DNA from: Halosimplex halobium
GTDB taxonomy: Archaea > Halobacteriota > Halobacteria > Halobacteriales > Haloarculaceae
Reading direction: 5' to 3'
Length of the DNA: 64,000 nt
Assembly (NCBI RefSeq): GCF_051414055.1
Contig: NZ_JBLKNX010000018.1
Location: 62,001-126,000, forward strand
Of this stretch, positions 8,447 through 18,984 are shown piece after piece. The notes beneath the pieces are model-generated. The model saw only the letters and a list, made by a program, of their open reading frames with translations. It made no database searches and was not told where the DNA came from. Numbering within the stretch: the stretch's first letter is position 1; every line of letters begins with the position of its first letter. A program made the translations under genes and the position numbers.

Positions 8447-8989
8447 TCACGTCCCGAGCGCGTCCCGGGCGGCGTCGAGCGCTTCCTCTGGGCCCGGACA
8501 CTCCTGGAGGGTCTCGCCGCCCTCGGTGTGGACGAGTCGCGGGAACTGCTGGCGGGTGTCGAGGACGCCGATCCCCGGCAGCGTGTCGACGCCGACTTCG
8601 ATGTCCGCGAAGGCGTCGAACCGCGGCGTCCCGTCGGTCATCGCCGTCGCCGCCCCGGCGTCGGCGCCGGCGCCGGCGTCGGCGGCCGGGCCCTCCGAGG
8701 AGTCGGCGAGGACGGGATAGGTCAGGTCGTAGCGGCGCCGCCAGTAGCCGGCCCGCTCGGCGGTGTCCGGGAGCGCGCCGACGACGGCCACGTCCTCGGC
8801 GGCGAACTCGTCGAACGCCTCGCTGTAGGCCGTGGCGCGCTCGCGGGATACCTGACAGTAGTGGTCTCGCAACAGGAGCACGACCACGGCGTCGAACTCG
8901 GCCGCGAGGTCCTCGCTCGCGACCGTATCCGGCCCTGGTCCCCCGTTCGGCAACTCGAACCTGACGATCCATTGCATGCCGTCGCTCAT
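8447..8989 (-). CDS. AhpC/TSA-like redoxin-fold protein
   Basis: 180 residues with the peroxiredoxin-type core: FDAVVVLLLRDHYCQVSRERATAYSEAFDEFAAEDVAVVGALPD, then YPVLAD. One Cys (HYCQ) sits at the peroxidatic position, and there is no resolving CXXC. A low-complexity Ala/Asp/Gly insert follows. The usual P-x-x-x-T/S-x-x-C proline and threonine context is not clear, so activity is uncertain. The start could be the ATG at 8989 or at 8977. Confidence 0.65.
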   Translation of the reverse strand: MSDGMQWIVRFELPNGGPGPDTVASEDLAAEFDAVVVLLLRDHYCQVSRERATAYSEAFDEFAAEDVAVVGALPDTAERAGYWRRRYDLTYPVLADSSEGPAADAGAGADAGAATAMTDGTPRFDAFADIEVGVDTLPGIGVLDTRQQFPRLVHTEGGETLQECPGPEEALDAARDALGT

Positions 8990-9055
8990 CTGTAGCCCCC
9001 TGCTGTCGTCGGCTTCGAACCCAGGGGTAATCGTTGTTCGGATTGTTCAAAATCT

Positions 9056-9075
9056 CGACTCGAAACGAAGGGGTG
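9056..9075 (+). repeat. isolated ORB-like element 7 kb from the origin
   Basis: CGACTC followed by GAAACGAAGGGGTG matches all 13 core bases of the two strong ORBs at the origin, including the start of the G tail. The TTCCA half is degenerate. It lies in the 130-bp spacer between the redoxin gene and hef. Confidence 0.6.
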
Positions 9076-9121
9076 CTCGGACCGGGATACCGCAGTCGGG
9101 TCCGGCGGTCGACCGCCGGGA

Positions 9122-11710
9122 TCAGCCGTCGTAGTCGCTTCCCACCACTTCGCGGATACGTTCGGCGGTGACCTCGCCGACGCCGTCGGCCGCCGTGAGC
9201 TCGTCGGCGTCGGCGGTCATCACCGCCTCGACGCTGCCGAACTCCGCGAGCAGGGACTCGGCGGTCACCGGTCCCACCTCGGCGACGCTGCCGACGACGT
9301 ACTCCTGCTGTTCGGCCAGCGTCTTCGAGCTCTTCTCGCCGTGGACGCTGACGGTCCGGTCCTCCTCTTCCTGCTCGCGGCTCGCGACGGTCGCCAGCAG
9401 GTCCCTCGTCTCCCCCTCGTCGCTCGTCCGGAGGACGCTCGCGCCGAAGTCGACGGCGATGGAGGCCAGCGCCCCGTGGATCGCGTTGGGGTGGACGTTG
9501 CGCTCGCCGTAGAGGTCCTCGCCCTCGATGACGACGACCGGCCGGGCGTAGTAGCGGGCGGCGTCGGTGAGCTGCTCGAACAGCGAGCGCTCGTCGCCGC
9601 CGGTCAGCGTGTCGAGGAAGTCCGCGACGGTCTTGCGCTCGACGACCACCCGGTCGGAGAGCACGTAGTCGCCGACCGCCAGCGTCTCCAGACGCGTCTC
9701 CACCCCGTCCTGCCGCGAGAGGTCCTTCGCGATCGACGCGTCGAGTTCCCGCTGGTCGACGACGACCTCGACGGTCTCGTCGTCCGCGCTCGCGGTCGCC
9801 ACTTCCCCGTCGGGCTCGTCGCGGTCGGCGGAGTCGTCGCCGCTCTCGTCCGGGTCCGCTTCCCCCGCGAACGCGTCGAGTCCCGCCTGGCCATCGTCGT
9901 CACCGCCGGTATTGTCGCCATCGGTGTCGCCGCCGGCGCCCTCACCGCCGCCGACGGACGGCTGCGAGGCGGTTGCGGACTCCTCCGGTTCGGCTTCGGC
10001 TCCCTCCGCCTCGGTTGCGTCGTCCTCCGACCCGGTTGCGACCTCCTCACCGTCGCTCGCCGCTTCGCCCCCCGTTTCGTGTGGAGCCGGCTGATCGCCG
10101 GGTATCTCCTCCGCGCCGGCCGCGGCGAACTCGTCCATCCCGGTCTGGGTGAGTTCGCTCTCGATCTCGCCGGCCATCGACTTCAGCGAGCGCAGCTCCT
10201 CCTCCATGCGCTTCTGGTCGTTGCGCGCCTTCCAGAAGTACGCCTCGTCGCGGGTGTCCTCCGCGAGCAGCACCGACACCGCGCCCTCGGTCTGGCGGCC
10301 GGTCCGCCCTTTCCGCTGGATCGCGCGGATGGCGGTCGGGACGGGCTCGTAGAACAGCACCAGGTCGACCTCCGGCACGTCCAGCCCCTCCTCGGCGACG
10401 GACGTGGAGACGAGCACCTCGAACTCCCCGGCGCGGAACTCGTCTAGCGTCTCCTGCTGTTCGTTCTGGGTCATCCCGTCGCTGCCCTCGGTGTCGGACT
10501 GGCCGACGAACTTGCGGGTCTGGAAGTGCTCGCCGAGGAAATCCGTCAGCGTCTCCGCGGTGTCGCGCGATTCGGTGAAGACGATGACCCGCTCGCCGTC
10601 CTCGATGCCGAGCGTCTGGGCGATCAGCATCCGCGTCCGCCGGAACTTCGGGTGCAGGTCGTCGTACTCCTCCGCGCGGCGGATCGCCTCCCGGACCTTG
10701 GGCTCGGAGACCATCCGCTGGTCGGCCTTCGACGCGCCCGACGAACGGGCGGCCTGCTTCTGCCGCTCGAAGTACCGCCGGAGGCTCTCGACGCTCTGTG
10801 TCTCGGCGTACGTGACGGCGGTCCGGAGTTTTCGCACCTCCGCGAGGAGGCTCATCCCCTCGTAGCCCTCCGACTGGTCGTTGTTCATCAGGTCCCGGAG
10901 CTTGCCCTGGATCTTCTGGATCTCGCGCTCGGACACGTCGGGCTTGCTCGTGTTCGTGACGCCCAACTCGCGCAGTTTCGAGAGCCGGTCCTCGATGACG
11001 TCGTTGATCGCGTCGCGGATCTCGATCACCGTCTCCGGGAGCTCGACGCGCTCCCAGTCGACGGTGGTCTCGTGGGTGTAGGCGGCCACGTCGGCGTCGT
11101 CCTCGGTCATCACCTCGACCTGGGCGAGCCCGAGGTTGCCGCAGACCTCGAGGATGGCCTCCTCGTCGTCGCCGGGGGAGGCGCTCATCCCGGTCGCCAG
11201 CGGGTCGCGGGCCTCGTCGTGGTAGCGCTCGGCGATGTAGTTGTACGCGTAGTCGCCGGTCGCGCGGTGGCACTCGTCGAAGGTGCAGTGGACCACGTCG
11301 GTCAGGTCGACCCGGTTCCCGACGAGGTCGTTCTCGACGACCTCGGGGGTCGCGACGACGACCCGGGCGCCCGACCACAGGTCCGCGCGGTCGTCGGGCC
11401 GGGTGTCGCCGGTGTAGACGACGATCTCGTCGTCGGGTACCTCCAGCGCCTCGCGGTAGAACTCGGCGTGCTGGGTGACCAGCGGCTTGGTCGGCGCGAG
11501 CAGCAGGGACTTGTTGACGGCGTCGCCGGCCAGCCGCTCGGCGGTGACCAGCAGGCTCACCGTCGTCTTGCCGAGGCCGGTCGGGAGACAGACCAGGGTG
11601 TGGGTCTCCAGGGCCGCGTCGGCCAGCTTTCGCTGGTAGGTCCGGTCCTCGAGGAAGCCGTCCACGAGGAGCGGCCCCGACACCCCCTCGGCCTCGTCGG
11701 TCGTCGCCAT
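9122..11710 (-). CDS. hef: Hef/FANCM-type helicase-nuclease
   Basis: An 862-residue fork-processing enzyme. The N-terminal SF2 helicase has Walker A PTGLGKT (43-49), DECH (144-147), and the C-terminal helicase motif VSTSVAEEGLDVPEVDLV with QRKGRTGRQ. A long acidic linker (~540-655) carries no visible motif. The C-terminal XPF/ERCC4 nuclease core is intact, with VVVERKTVADFLDTL (~690). Tandem helix-hairpin-helix motifs end the protein (VGPVTAESLLAEFGSVEAVM...GVGEVTAERIREVV). Euryarchaeal Hef acts at stalled forks and crosslinks. It is transcribed away from the 11798-12127 gene's spacer. Confidence 0.95.
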   Translation of the reverse strand: MATTDEAEGVSGPLLVDGFLEDRTYQRKLADAALETHTLVCLPTGLGKTTVSLLVTAERLAGDAVNKSLLLAPTKPLVTQHAEFYREALEVPDDEIVVYTGDTRPDDRADLWSGARVVVATPEVVENDLVGNRVDLTDVVHCTFDECHRATGDYAYNYIAERYHDEARDPLATGMSASPGDDEEAILEVCGNLGLAQVEVMTEDDADVAAYTHETTVDWERVELPETVIEIRDAINDVIEDRLSKLRELGVTNTSKPDVSEREIQKIQGKLRDLMNNDQSEGYEGMSLLAEVRKLRTAVTYAETQSVESLRRYFERQKQAARSSGASKADQRMVSEPKVREAIRRAEEYDDLHPKFRRTRMLIAQTLGIEDGERVIVFTESRDTAETLTDFLGEHFQTRKFVGQSDTEGSDGMTQNEQQETLDEFRAGEFEVLVSTSVAEEGLDVPEVDLVLFYEPVPTAIRAIQRKGRTGRQTEGAVSVLLAEDTRDEAYFWKARNDQKRMEEELRSLKSMAGEIESELTQTGMDEFAAAGAEEIPGDQPAPHETGGEAASDGEEVATGSEDDATEAEGAEAEPEESATASQPSVGGGEGAGGDTDGDNTGGDDDGQAGLDAFAGEADPDESGDDSADRDEPDGEVATASADDETVEVVVDQRELDASIAKDLSRQDGVETRLETLAVGDYVLSDRVVVERKTVADFLDTLTGGDERSLFEQLTDAARYYARPVVVIEGEDLYGERNVHPNAIHGALASIAVDFGASVLRTSDEGETRDLLATVASREQEEEDRTVSVHGEKSSKTLAEQQEYVVGSVAEVGPVTAESLLAEFGSVEAVMTADADELTAADGVGEVTAERIREVVGSDYDG

Positions 11711-11797
11711 TTGTCCGTGGTTGGCCCCGCCGCCCGATAAGGCTTCAGGTACCGCGGCGGAACTGAAACGTGGGTGTTCGCCGTCTCACGTCCCGAT

Positions 11798-12127
11798 TCA
11801 CGTCGCGCTGACCAGCCGCAGTTCCTCGCCGTCCTCGCTCTCTTCGAGCCGGGCGTTCGGGAGGGTACAGGGCCACTCGTCGTAGGCGACGGGGAGGTCG
11901 CTGTCGCCCGCCCGCCACCGGTCGTAGTCCACGTCCTCCCAGTTGCGGTCGTAGTCGGCGCGGTCGCCCCAGCCCAGCCCGTCCCAGGTGTTCCGGTCGA
12001 TCTCCGGCGAGGGTTCGAGGTAGAACTCCCCGCGCTCGGCGTCGAAGTCGACGACGGTCCCGATCGGCTTCCCGCGGTCGCGGACGACCGTCCCGAGGTA
12101 GTCCTGCCAGTCCGGGTCGTCGAGCAT
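11798..12127 (-). CDS. conserved haloarchaeal hypothetical protein
   Basis: 109 residues from the ATG at 12127 (MLDDPDWQDYLGTVVRDRGKPIGTVVDFD). It is Trp/Asp-rich (NTWDGLGWGDRADYDRNWEDVDYDRW) and acidic, with no membrane segment or metal motif. The N-terminal half resembles a PRC-barrel-like beta fold (VRDRGKPIGTVVDFDAERGEFYLEPS), but this is only a suggestion. The open frame extends upstream without a conserved start. Confidence 0.6.
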   Translation of the reverse strand: MLDDPDWQDYLGTVVRDRGKPIGTVVDFDAERGEFYLEPSPEIDRNTWDGLGWGDRADYDRNWEDVDYDRWRAGDSDLPVAYDEWPCTLPNARLEESEDGEELRLVSAT

Positions 12128-12267
12128 ACCCGGGCTTGCCGGGCGCGACCGATGAACGGCGGGCCTGCCGTGGCAAGCCTCGCAGTCGCGTGACGGATCA
12201 CCCGCGGTCGATCCGCTCGGACTGCTCGTGGTCGCGCCCGACGGACACGCCGACCGCGACCGGCCAC

Positions 12268-12849
12268 TCAGAGCGGGCTGGCGGGGAGGAACTCGACGGC
12301 GAGGGCCATCGCGACGGCGCTGGCGACGGGGATCGAGAGGTTGTCGTCGATGACGTAGCCGCGGATCACGGGCTTGATGCCGTCGGCGACAGTGGCGGCG
12401 GCGCCCCCGAGGACGGCCGCCAGGGGCGTGACGAACGGGACCGCCAGCAGCGTCGCGACGGCGAAGGTGACCAGCAGGACGGTCACCTCCTTGGCGGCGC
12501 GCAACTCGCCCGAGCCCAGCAGCCCCGAAACGGGGTCGGCGACGGTCAGCATCAGGATGGCGGGCACGGCGATGGTCGGCTCGAACGCGAGCGCCACCGC
12601 CGCCATACTGAACACTGCCAGGAAGTAGCCGGCGAGGTTGTCCTGCTCGTACTCGCGGGTGAGCTTCTCGTAGACCCACCAGTCCAGCCCGACGACCAGC
12701 CGGACGACCTCCAGGACCAGCGCGACGAGCAGGCCGCCGATCAGCAGCCCCTGGACGTGGATCCACTCGATCCCCGGCACGAACAGGTACGCGAGCGGCA
12801 CCGCTGTCCCGCTCGCGTGGACCAGCCGCCGGAGTATCTCGTCGCGCAT
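12268..12849 (-). CDS. dolichol kinase / CTP-transferase-like membrane protein
   Basis: 193 residues with about six transmembrane helices. Motifs of the SEC59/phosphatidate cytidylyltransferase-like group are visible: EILRRLVHASGTAVPLAYLF at the N-terminus, ADPVSGLLG in the middle, and ATVADGIKPV near the C-terminus. The likely role is phosphorylation of a polyprenol or related lipid for glycosylation (inference from family). It lies 34 bp downstream of glyS on the same strand, so it is probably in the glyS operon. Confidence 0.75.
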   Translation of the reverse strand: MRDEILRRLVHASGTAVPLAYLFVPGIEWIHVQGLLIGGLLVALVLEVVRLVVGLDWWVYEKLTREYEQDNLAGYFLAVFSMAAVALAFEPTIAVPAILMLTVADPVSGLLGSGELRAAKEVTVLLVTFAVATLLAVPFVTPLAAVLGGAAATVADGIKPVIRGYVIDDNLSIPVASAVAMALAVEFLPASPL

Positions 12850-12883
12850 GGGTGTCGGTCCGCGGCGTCCGCCGCGGCTGGAG

Positions 12884-14716
12884 CTACAGGTCCGCGAACG
12901 CGAGGTCGCCGTCGCGCAGCGCTTCGAGCGTGTCGGCCAGGTCCTCGATCGGGATCCGCCGCTGGGCGGTGGTGTCCCGTTCGCGGACCGTCACGGTGCC
13001 GGGCTCGCCCTCGTCGTCGTCGCGGGCCTCGCCGATGGTCGCGTAGTCGACGGTGACGCAGAAGGGGGTGCCGACCTCGTCCTGGCGGCGGTAGCGCCGG
13101 CCGATGGCGCCCGAGTCGTCGTAGGCGACCGACAGGCCCCGCTCGCGCAGGTCCGCGGCGACCTCGCGGGCGCGCTCGCCCAGCCCGTCGCGGTCCATCA
13201 GCGGGAAGACGCCGACGGTCGTCGGCGCCACCTCCGCGGGGAGTTCGAGGAACGTCCGCTCCTCGCCGTCGACCTCGTCCTCGCGGTAGCAGTGGTCCAG
13301 CACCGTGTACAGCGCGCGGTCGATACCCAGCGACGGCTCGACGACGTGGGGCAGGAAGTGCTCGCCCGACTCGGTGACCTCCTCGACGGCGAAGCCGGTC
13401 TGGCTCACCGGCACCTCGTACGAGTCGCCGTCGACCTCGACGGTGACGGTGCCCTCGCCGTCGGCGTCTTCCTCGGCCTCGCGGAAGGCGTCGGGGTCTT
13501 CGTCGGCGAGGTCCGCCAGCGCGTCGGCCACGTCGCCGGCGGCGCCGCCGAACTCGGGGCCGAGGTAGCTCATGTCGGGGTCGACGGTGGGTCGCTCGAC
13601 GGTGACCGGCTCGTCGTACTGCCGGAAGACGGTGAAGTCGTCGTCGGAGTACTCGTCGTGTTTCGACAGGTCGTAGTCCGAGCGGTAGGCGAAGCCAGCG
13701 AGTTCGATCCAGTCGCCGTCGACCTCGGCCTCGGCGTCCCAGCAGTCCGCGGCGTAGTGGGCCCGCTCGCCGGAGAGGTGCTGGCGGAAGCGGAACCGGT
13801 CCATGTCGACGCCGATGGACTCGTACCACTCGGCGGCGACGCCCAGGTAGTAGGCGATCCACGGGTCGGCGACCAGCCCGCGGTCGTGGGCCTCGCGGAC
13901 GGTGATCTCGAGGGGGTCGCCGTCGTCGTTCTCCTGCTGGTCGATCCCGTAGAAGGGCGCGACCACGTCTTCGACGGACTCCAGATCCGGCCCCTCGTCG
14001 CTCTCGGGGTCGACGAACAGCTCGAGTTCGGCCTGGGTGAACTCCCGGACGCGAAGCAGCGACTTCCGGGGGCTGATCTCGTTGCGGTAGGCGCGGCCGA
14101 TCTGGGTGACGCCGAACGGCAGCTGGTTGCGGGCGTACTCCTTCAGCTGGGGGAACTCGACGAAGATGCCCTGGGCGGTCTCGGGCCGCAGGTAGCCCGG
14201 CGAGGAGGAGCCGGGACCAATCGTCGTCTCGAACATGAGGTTGAAGTCCTCGATGGCCTGGCCGGCCAGGGCCGTCCCGCAGGTCGGGCAGACGAGCTCG
14301 TACTCGGCGATGATCTCGCCGACCCGGTCGGGGCCGAGGCCCTCCGCTTCCTCGTAGTCGGTGTTGTCCTCGACGACGTGGTCGGCGCGGTGGGACTCGC
14401 CGCAGTCGGGACACTCGACGAGCATGTCGTCGAAGCCGTCGAGGTGGCCCGACGCCTCGAAGACGGGTTCGGGCATGACGGTGGGGGCGTCGATCTCCAT
14501 GTTGCCCTCCCGGACCGTGAACCGGCCGCGCCAGGAGTCCTCGACGTTGTCCTTGAGGCTCGCGCCGTTGGGACCGAACGTGTAGAAGCCGGAGACGCCG
14601 CCGTAGGCGCCGGCGCTCTGCAGGAAGAACCCCCGCCGCTTGGCGAGCTCGGTGAGATCGCCGCTCCGGTCGTCGCTCGCGCCGTCCGCGCCGCTCCGCT
14701 GCTCGCCCTCGCTCAT
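12884..14716 (-). CDS. glyS: glycyl-tRNA synthetase (archaeal/eukaryal class II)
   Basis: A 610-residue alpha2-type enzyme. The N-terminus LTELAKRRGFFLQSAGAYGGVSGFYTFGPNGASLK is diagnostic. A zinc-binding insert has CPDCGESHRADH and CPTCG. Class II motif 2 is RNEISPRKSLLRVREF. Motif 3 is in VVEPSLGIDRALYTVL. A C-terminal anticodon-binding domain (TTVGVFPLMDRDGL...) follows. Length is normal for halophiles. The ATG overlaps the stop of the upstream CBS gene by 4 nt, indicating translational coupling. Confidence 0.97.
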   Translation of the reverse strand: MSEGEQRSGADGASDDRSGDLTELAKRRGFFLQSAGAYGGVSGFYTFGPNGASLKDNVEDSWRGRFTVREGNMEIDAPTVMPEPVFEASGHLDGFDDMLVECPDCGESHRADHVVEDNTDYEEAEGLGPDRVGEIIAEYELVCPTCGTALAGQAIEDFNLMFETTIGPGSSSPGYLRPETAQGIFVEFPQLKEYARNQLPFGVTQIGRAYRNEISPRKSLLRVREFTQAELELFVDPESDEGPDLESVEDVVAPFYGIDQQENDDGDPLEITVREAHDRGLVADPWIAYYLGVAAEWYESIGVDMDRFRFRQHLSGERAHYAADCWDAEAEVDGDWIELAGFAYRSDYDLSKHDEYSDDDFTVFRQYDEPVTVERPTVDPDMSYLGPEFGGAAGDVADALADLADEDPDAFREAEEDADGEGTVTVEVDGDSYEVPVSQTGFAVEEVTESGEHFLPHVVEPSLGIDRALYTVLDHCYREDEVDGEERTFLELPAEVAPTTVGVFPLMDRDGLGERAREVAADLRERGLSVAYDDSGAIGRRYRRQDEVGTPFCVTVDYATIGEARDDDEGEPGTVTVRERDTTAQRRIPIEDLADTLEALRDGDLAFADL

Positions 14717-15561
14717 CGAAGCGCCTCCAGCAGGTCCATGTCCCGGACGACGCCGGTCAGGTCGTCGCCGGAGACCAGCGGGATCTGCTCGATGTCGTGT
14801 TCGATCATCAGCTGGGCGGCGTCCTGTGCGGTGCGGCGGCCGCTGATGGTGACCAGGTCGGCGGTCATGAACTCAGAGACGGGACCGGCCGGGATCTCGA
14901 CGTTGCGGGTGGGCATGTAGCGGGAGCCGACGGCCTTGACGCTCTCCCACTTCCAGTCGTCGTCGTCGGCGGCGAGGCTGTCGCCGGTCTCCTCCTCCCC
15001 CTCGACGACGCGGGCCACGTCGATGATGTCGACCTCGGTGATCATCCCGCTGGTCTCGCCGGCGTCGTCGAGCGCGACGCCGTAGGGGGCGTCGGCGTGG
15101 GACAGCTCCCGCTCGGCGACGGGCAGGGGCGCCCCCTCGTAGACGCAGTTGACCTCCGACTGGGCGAGCCCCTCGACGGTCACCTCGCCGTCCACGTCGC
15201 CGGTGGCGATGGCGCGGACCACGTCGGTGATGGTGACGATGCCCTCCAGCCGCCCGTCGACGACGGGAACCCGCCGGGCGCCCTCGGCGAGCATGAGCTC
15301 GGCCAGCTCCGTGAGGCTCGCGTCGGCGCCGGTGGTGGGGACCTCCTCGACGAGCATGGCGAGCTGGTCCTCGTCGGGCTGGTCGATCAGGGCGTCGCGG
15401 GAGACGAGGCCGCGGAACTGTTCGCCGTCGTCGCCCTCGGTGACGACCGGGACCGACGAGAACGCCCGCTCCTGGAGGTACTCGAGGACGTCGTCGCGGG
15501 TACCGGGCAACTCGACCGTGACGAGGTCCTCGCGGGGCGTCATTACGTCTGCGACGTTCAT
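14713..15561 (-). CDS. four-CBS-domain protein
   Basis: 282 residues starting MNVADVMTPREDLVTVEL. Four CBS motifs make two Bateman modules: residues ~1-60, ~70-125 (ending VTITDVVRAIATGD), ~135-195 (MITEVDIIDVARVV) and ~225-282 (FMTADLVTISGRRTAQDAAQLM...VRDMDLLEAL). There is no fused enzyme or channel domain. CBS pairs typically bind adenine nucleotides; the target here is unknown. It is cotranscribed with glyS by an ATGA overlap. The start at 15561 is preferred over an upstream in-frame start. Confidence 0.85.
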   Translation of the reverse strand: MNVADVMTPREDLVTVELPGTRDDVLEYLQERAFSSVPVVTEGDDGEQFRGLVSRDALIDQPDEDQLAMLVEEVPTTGADASLTELAELMLAEGARRVPVVDGRLEGIVTITDVVRAIATGDVDGEVTVEGLAQSEVNCVYEGAPLPVAERELSHADAPYGVALDDAGETSGMITEVDIIDVARVVEGEEETGDSLAADDDDWKWESVKAVGSRYMPTRNVEIPAGPVSEFMTADLVTISGRRTAQDAAQLMIEHDIEQIPLVSGDDLTGVVRDMDLLEALR

Positions 15562-15729
15562 AGTACAGCGTACTCCCAGCCCCAAATACTAAGACCTTAC
15601 ACTTCACCCCTCGCGGGCTGTCGCCCGCCGGCGAGGCGTCGCCGGGGCTGCAGGTCGGCTCGACGGCGCGACCCGGCGGACCGGAAAACGGCGTCGCCCC
15701 GGGCGATCCGGCGGTCGCCCGGTCCCCGC

Positions 15730-16188
15730 TCAGTCCCCGGCGAGCGGGAGCGGGTCGTTCTCGGCGACGACCTCCAGCACGACGTTCGTGGTGACCGATT
15801 CGACCTCCTCGCGGACGAGCAGCTCCTTGATCCGGGCGTTCAGCGACGCCGTGTCGGTGAACTTGCCGACGGCCACCACGTCCTGGCTCCCGGTGACCTC
15901 GTAGACGCCGACCATGTTGCGCGCGCCGGCCAGGTCGGCGACGACCGCCTCGATCCCGGAGCCGACCACGTCGAGGTTGAAGACGGCGGTCACCTCGAAG
16001 CCGAAGGCGCCGTAGTCGACCTCGGGGCGATAGCCGTCGATGACGCCCGCGTCCTCGAGGGCCTGGACGCGCTTGGTCGCGGTCGCGGTGGCGATCCCGA
16101 CCCGGTCGGCGAGCTCGTTCGCGCTCGCGCGGCCGTCGGCCAGCAGCGCGTCGACCAGCCGCCTGTCCGTCTCGTCGATGTCGACCAT
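15730..16188 (-). CDS. Lrp/AsnC-family regulator, copy 1
   Basis: 152 residues. An N-terminal winged HTH (DETDRRLVDALLADGRASANELADRVGIATATATKRVQALEDAGVI) precedes a RAM/Lrp ligand domain (NMVGVYEVTGSQDVVAVGKF). It is the last gene of the first amt-glnK-lrp cassette. The second cassette holds a paralogue with the same layout (18514-18978) and very similar sequence. It is likely to regulate the nitrogen genes (inference from linkage). Confidence 0.9.
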   Translation of the reverse strand: MVDIDETDRRLVDALLADGRASANELADRVGIATATATKRVQALEDAGVIDGYRPEVDYGAFGFEVTAVFNLDVVGSGIEAVVADLAGARNMVGVYEVTGSQDVVAVGKFTDTASLNARIKELLVREEVESVTTNVVLEVVAENDPLPLAGD

Positions 16189-16201
16189 GGCTCTCCGGGC
16201 C

Positions 16202-16711
16202 TCAGACCGCGTCCCGGCCGGTCTTGCCCGTGCGGATCTGCGTGGCGCTCTCGACGGGGAGGACGAACACCTTGCCGTCGCCCTTCTCGCCGGTGTTGGC
16301 GCCCTCGACGATGGCGTCGACCACGTCGTCGGCGGGGATGTCCGCGACGACGCACTCGACTTTCACCTTCTGGTGGAGGTCGACGACGTACTCCTCGCCG
16401 CGCCACTGGCCCTTCTTCGCCGGCTGGGAGCCGCGGCCGGAGACGTTGGTCACCGTCAGCGACGGGGCGCCGATCTCCGCCAGCGCCTGCTTCACGTCGC
16501 CCAGCTTGTCGGGCCGCACCATCGCGACCACCATCTTGATCTCCCCGTCGTTCGGTTCCTCCTCGCCGCCGTCAGAGCGGAGCTCTGACGAGGTCTGATT
16601 CTCTTCGCTCTCCAGACCGCCGTCCGTGCGAATCTCGTTGTCGGTCATCGTTGAGTCCGTGTTCGCGTGGTCGTCCGCGTCGATACCGTCGGTGTGCGTG
16701 TCGTCGGTCAT
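16202..16711 (-). CDS. glnK: PII signal protein GlnK, copy 1, with N-terminal extension
   Basis: Signals nitrogen status and gates the ammonium transporter. The PII core (EIKMVVAMVRPDKLGDVKQALAEIG...) runs from about residue 57, with a T-loop GRGSQPAKKGQWRGEEYVVD including the conserved Tyr, and ends normally. The preceding ~55 residues are a non-PII extension with repeated (E/S)xRxDGG motifs and an internal perfect DNA palindrome. The real start may be the ATG at 16711 or the in-frame ATG near 16648. It lies 3 bp after amt1. Confidence 0.92.
   Translation of the reverse strand: MTDDTHTDGIDADDHANTDSTMTDNEIRTDGGLESEENQTSSELRSDGGEEEPNDGEIKMVVAMVRPDKLGDVKQALAEIGAPSLTVTNVSGRGSQPAKKGQWRGEEYVVDLHQKVKVECVVADIPADDVVDAIVEGANTGEKGDGKVFVLPVESATQIRTGKTGRDAV
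16571..16589. repeat. in-frame palindromic insert in glnK1
   Basis: GTCAGAGC-GGA-GCTCTGAC is a perfect 8-bp stem with a 3-nt loop. It encodes part of SSELRSDGG in the N-terminal extension of GlnK1. A near-identical palindrome lies in amt1 at 16781-16799. Confidence 0.8.
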
Positions 16712-16714
16712 CGG

Positions 16715-18136
<1,422 letters not shown>

Positions 18137-18400
18137 GTGTCGTGTTTCGGTGTAGTGCCCGACTGGTTCCGGATCGTTCAGCCGAGCGCGTTTTTGGTCT
18201 CCGAATGTTTCGGAGAGTACGGGAGAACTGTGCGGAATCACACTGTATAAGGGTTGGCTTTACAATGACGAAACTTTCAGGGATTCCGTAGACGCTCGTC
18301 AAAATTATGGTAGAATATTATCCCTTTAAGGTTGTATTCCGTCCAGAAACGGCAGGTCGACGCGCGTCGGATCTGGACGCTCGTCAACCGGGGATGGCGG
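18137..18400 (-). promoter_or_regulatory. amt1 upstream regulatory region
   Basis: The minus-strand TATA-like CTTATACA lies near 18244-18251. A leader hairpin CTCCGAA-TGT-TTCGGAG occupies 18199-18215. Two GACG-N2-CGTC palindromes (18291-18300 and 18376-18385) and an AT-rich block between them match the layout upstream of amt2. No gene is convincing in 18137-18513; a 62-residue plus-strand frame is probably chance. Confidence 0.55.
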
Positions 18401-18513
18401 CAAAAACGGCCGATCCGGGGGGTAGACGCTCTCGCGCGCTCGACGTGACGATCGGAACCGCGGAGGGCGAGAAAGTGATCGAGCGTCGGAGTTGAAATCT
18501 CCCGGGGCGACCG

Positions 18514-18978
18514 CTACTCGTCGGCGTCGACGGGGAGGCGGTCGTACTCGCAGACGGTGTCGAGGACGATGCTCGTCCGGGCCGAGCGCACCTCGGGGTG
18601 GGTGAGCACCGACTTGATCCGGGCGTTCAGGGCTTCCGTGTCCTGGAACTTCCCGATGGCGACCACGTCGTCACTCCCGGTGACCTCGTAGACGCCGATC
18701 ATGTTGCCGGCGTCGCGGAGGTCGGCGACGACCGTCTCCAGCCCGGCGCCGTCCACGTCCAGGCGGAAGACCGCCGTCACCTCGTAGCCGAAGGCACCGT
18801 AGTCGACCTCGGGCTGGAACCCGTCGATGACGCCGTCCTCCTCGAGGCGCTGGAGCCGTTTCGTGGCGGTCGCGGTGGCGACCTCCGCCCGTTCGGCGAG
18901 TTCGCTGGCGCTCGCGCGCCCGCTGTCGAGCAGGGCGTCGACGATCCGCCGGTCGGTGTCGTCCAGGTCGACCGACAT
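18514..18978 (-). CDS. Lrp/AsnC-family regulator, copy 2
   Basis: 154 residues with the same two domains as copy 1: HTH LDDTDRRIVDALLDSGRASASELAERAEVATATATKRLQRLEEDGVIDGF and RAM domain NMIGVYEVTGSDDVVAIGKFQDTEALNARIKSVL. The C-terminus differs (VCEYDRLPVDADE). Third gene of the second nitrogen cassette, 6 bp after glnK2. Divergence from copy 1 is spread along the length, so the duplication is not recent. Confidence 0.9.
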   Translation of the reverse strand: MSVDLDDTDRRIVDALLDSGRASASELAERAEVATATATKRLQRLEEDGVIDGFQPEVDYGAFGYEVTAVFRLDVDGAGLETVVADLRDAGNMIGVYEVTGSDDVVAIGKFQDTEALNARIKSVLTHPEVRSARTSIVLDTVCEYDRLPVDADE

Positions 18979-18984
18979 CGAATC

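Noticed and set aside
8528..8995. Open frames on both strands over the redoxin gene and similar long antisense frames over hef, glyS, the amt genes and mcm.
   Set aside because: Arg/Gly/Pro-rich translations without conserved motifs; typical of third-position GC bias.
18307..18495. 62-codon frame upstream of amt1.
   Set aside because: It overlaps the conserved amt upstream region, and the frame is not preserved in the matching region of amt2.
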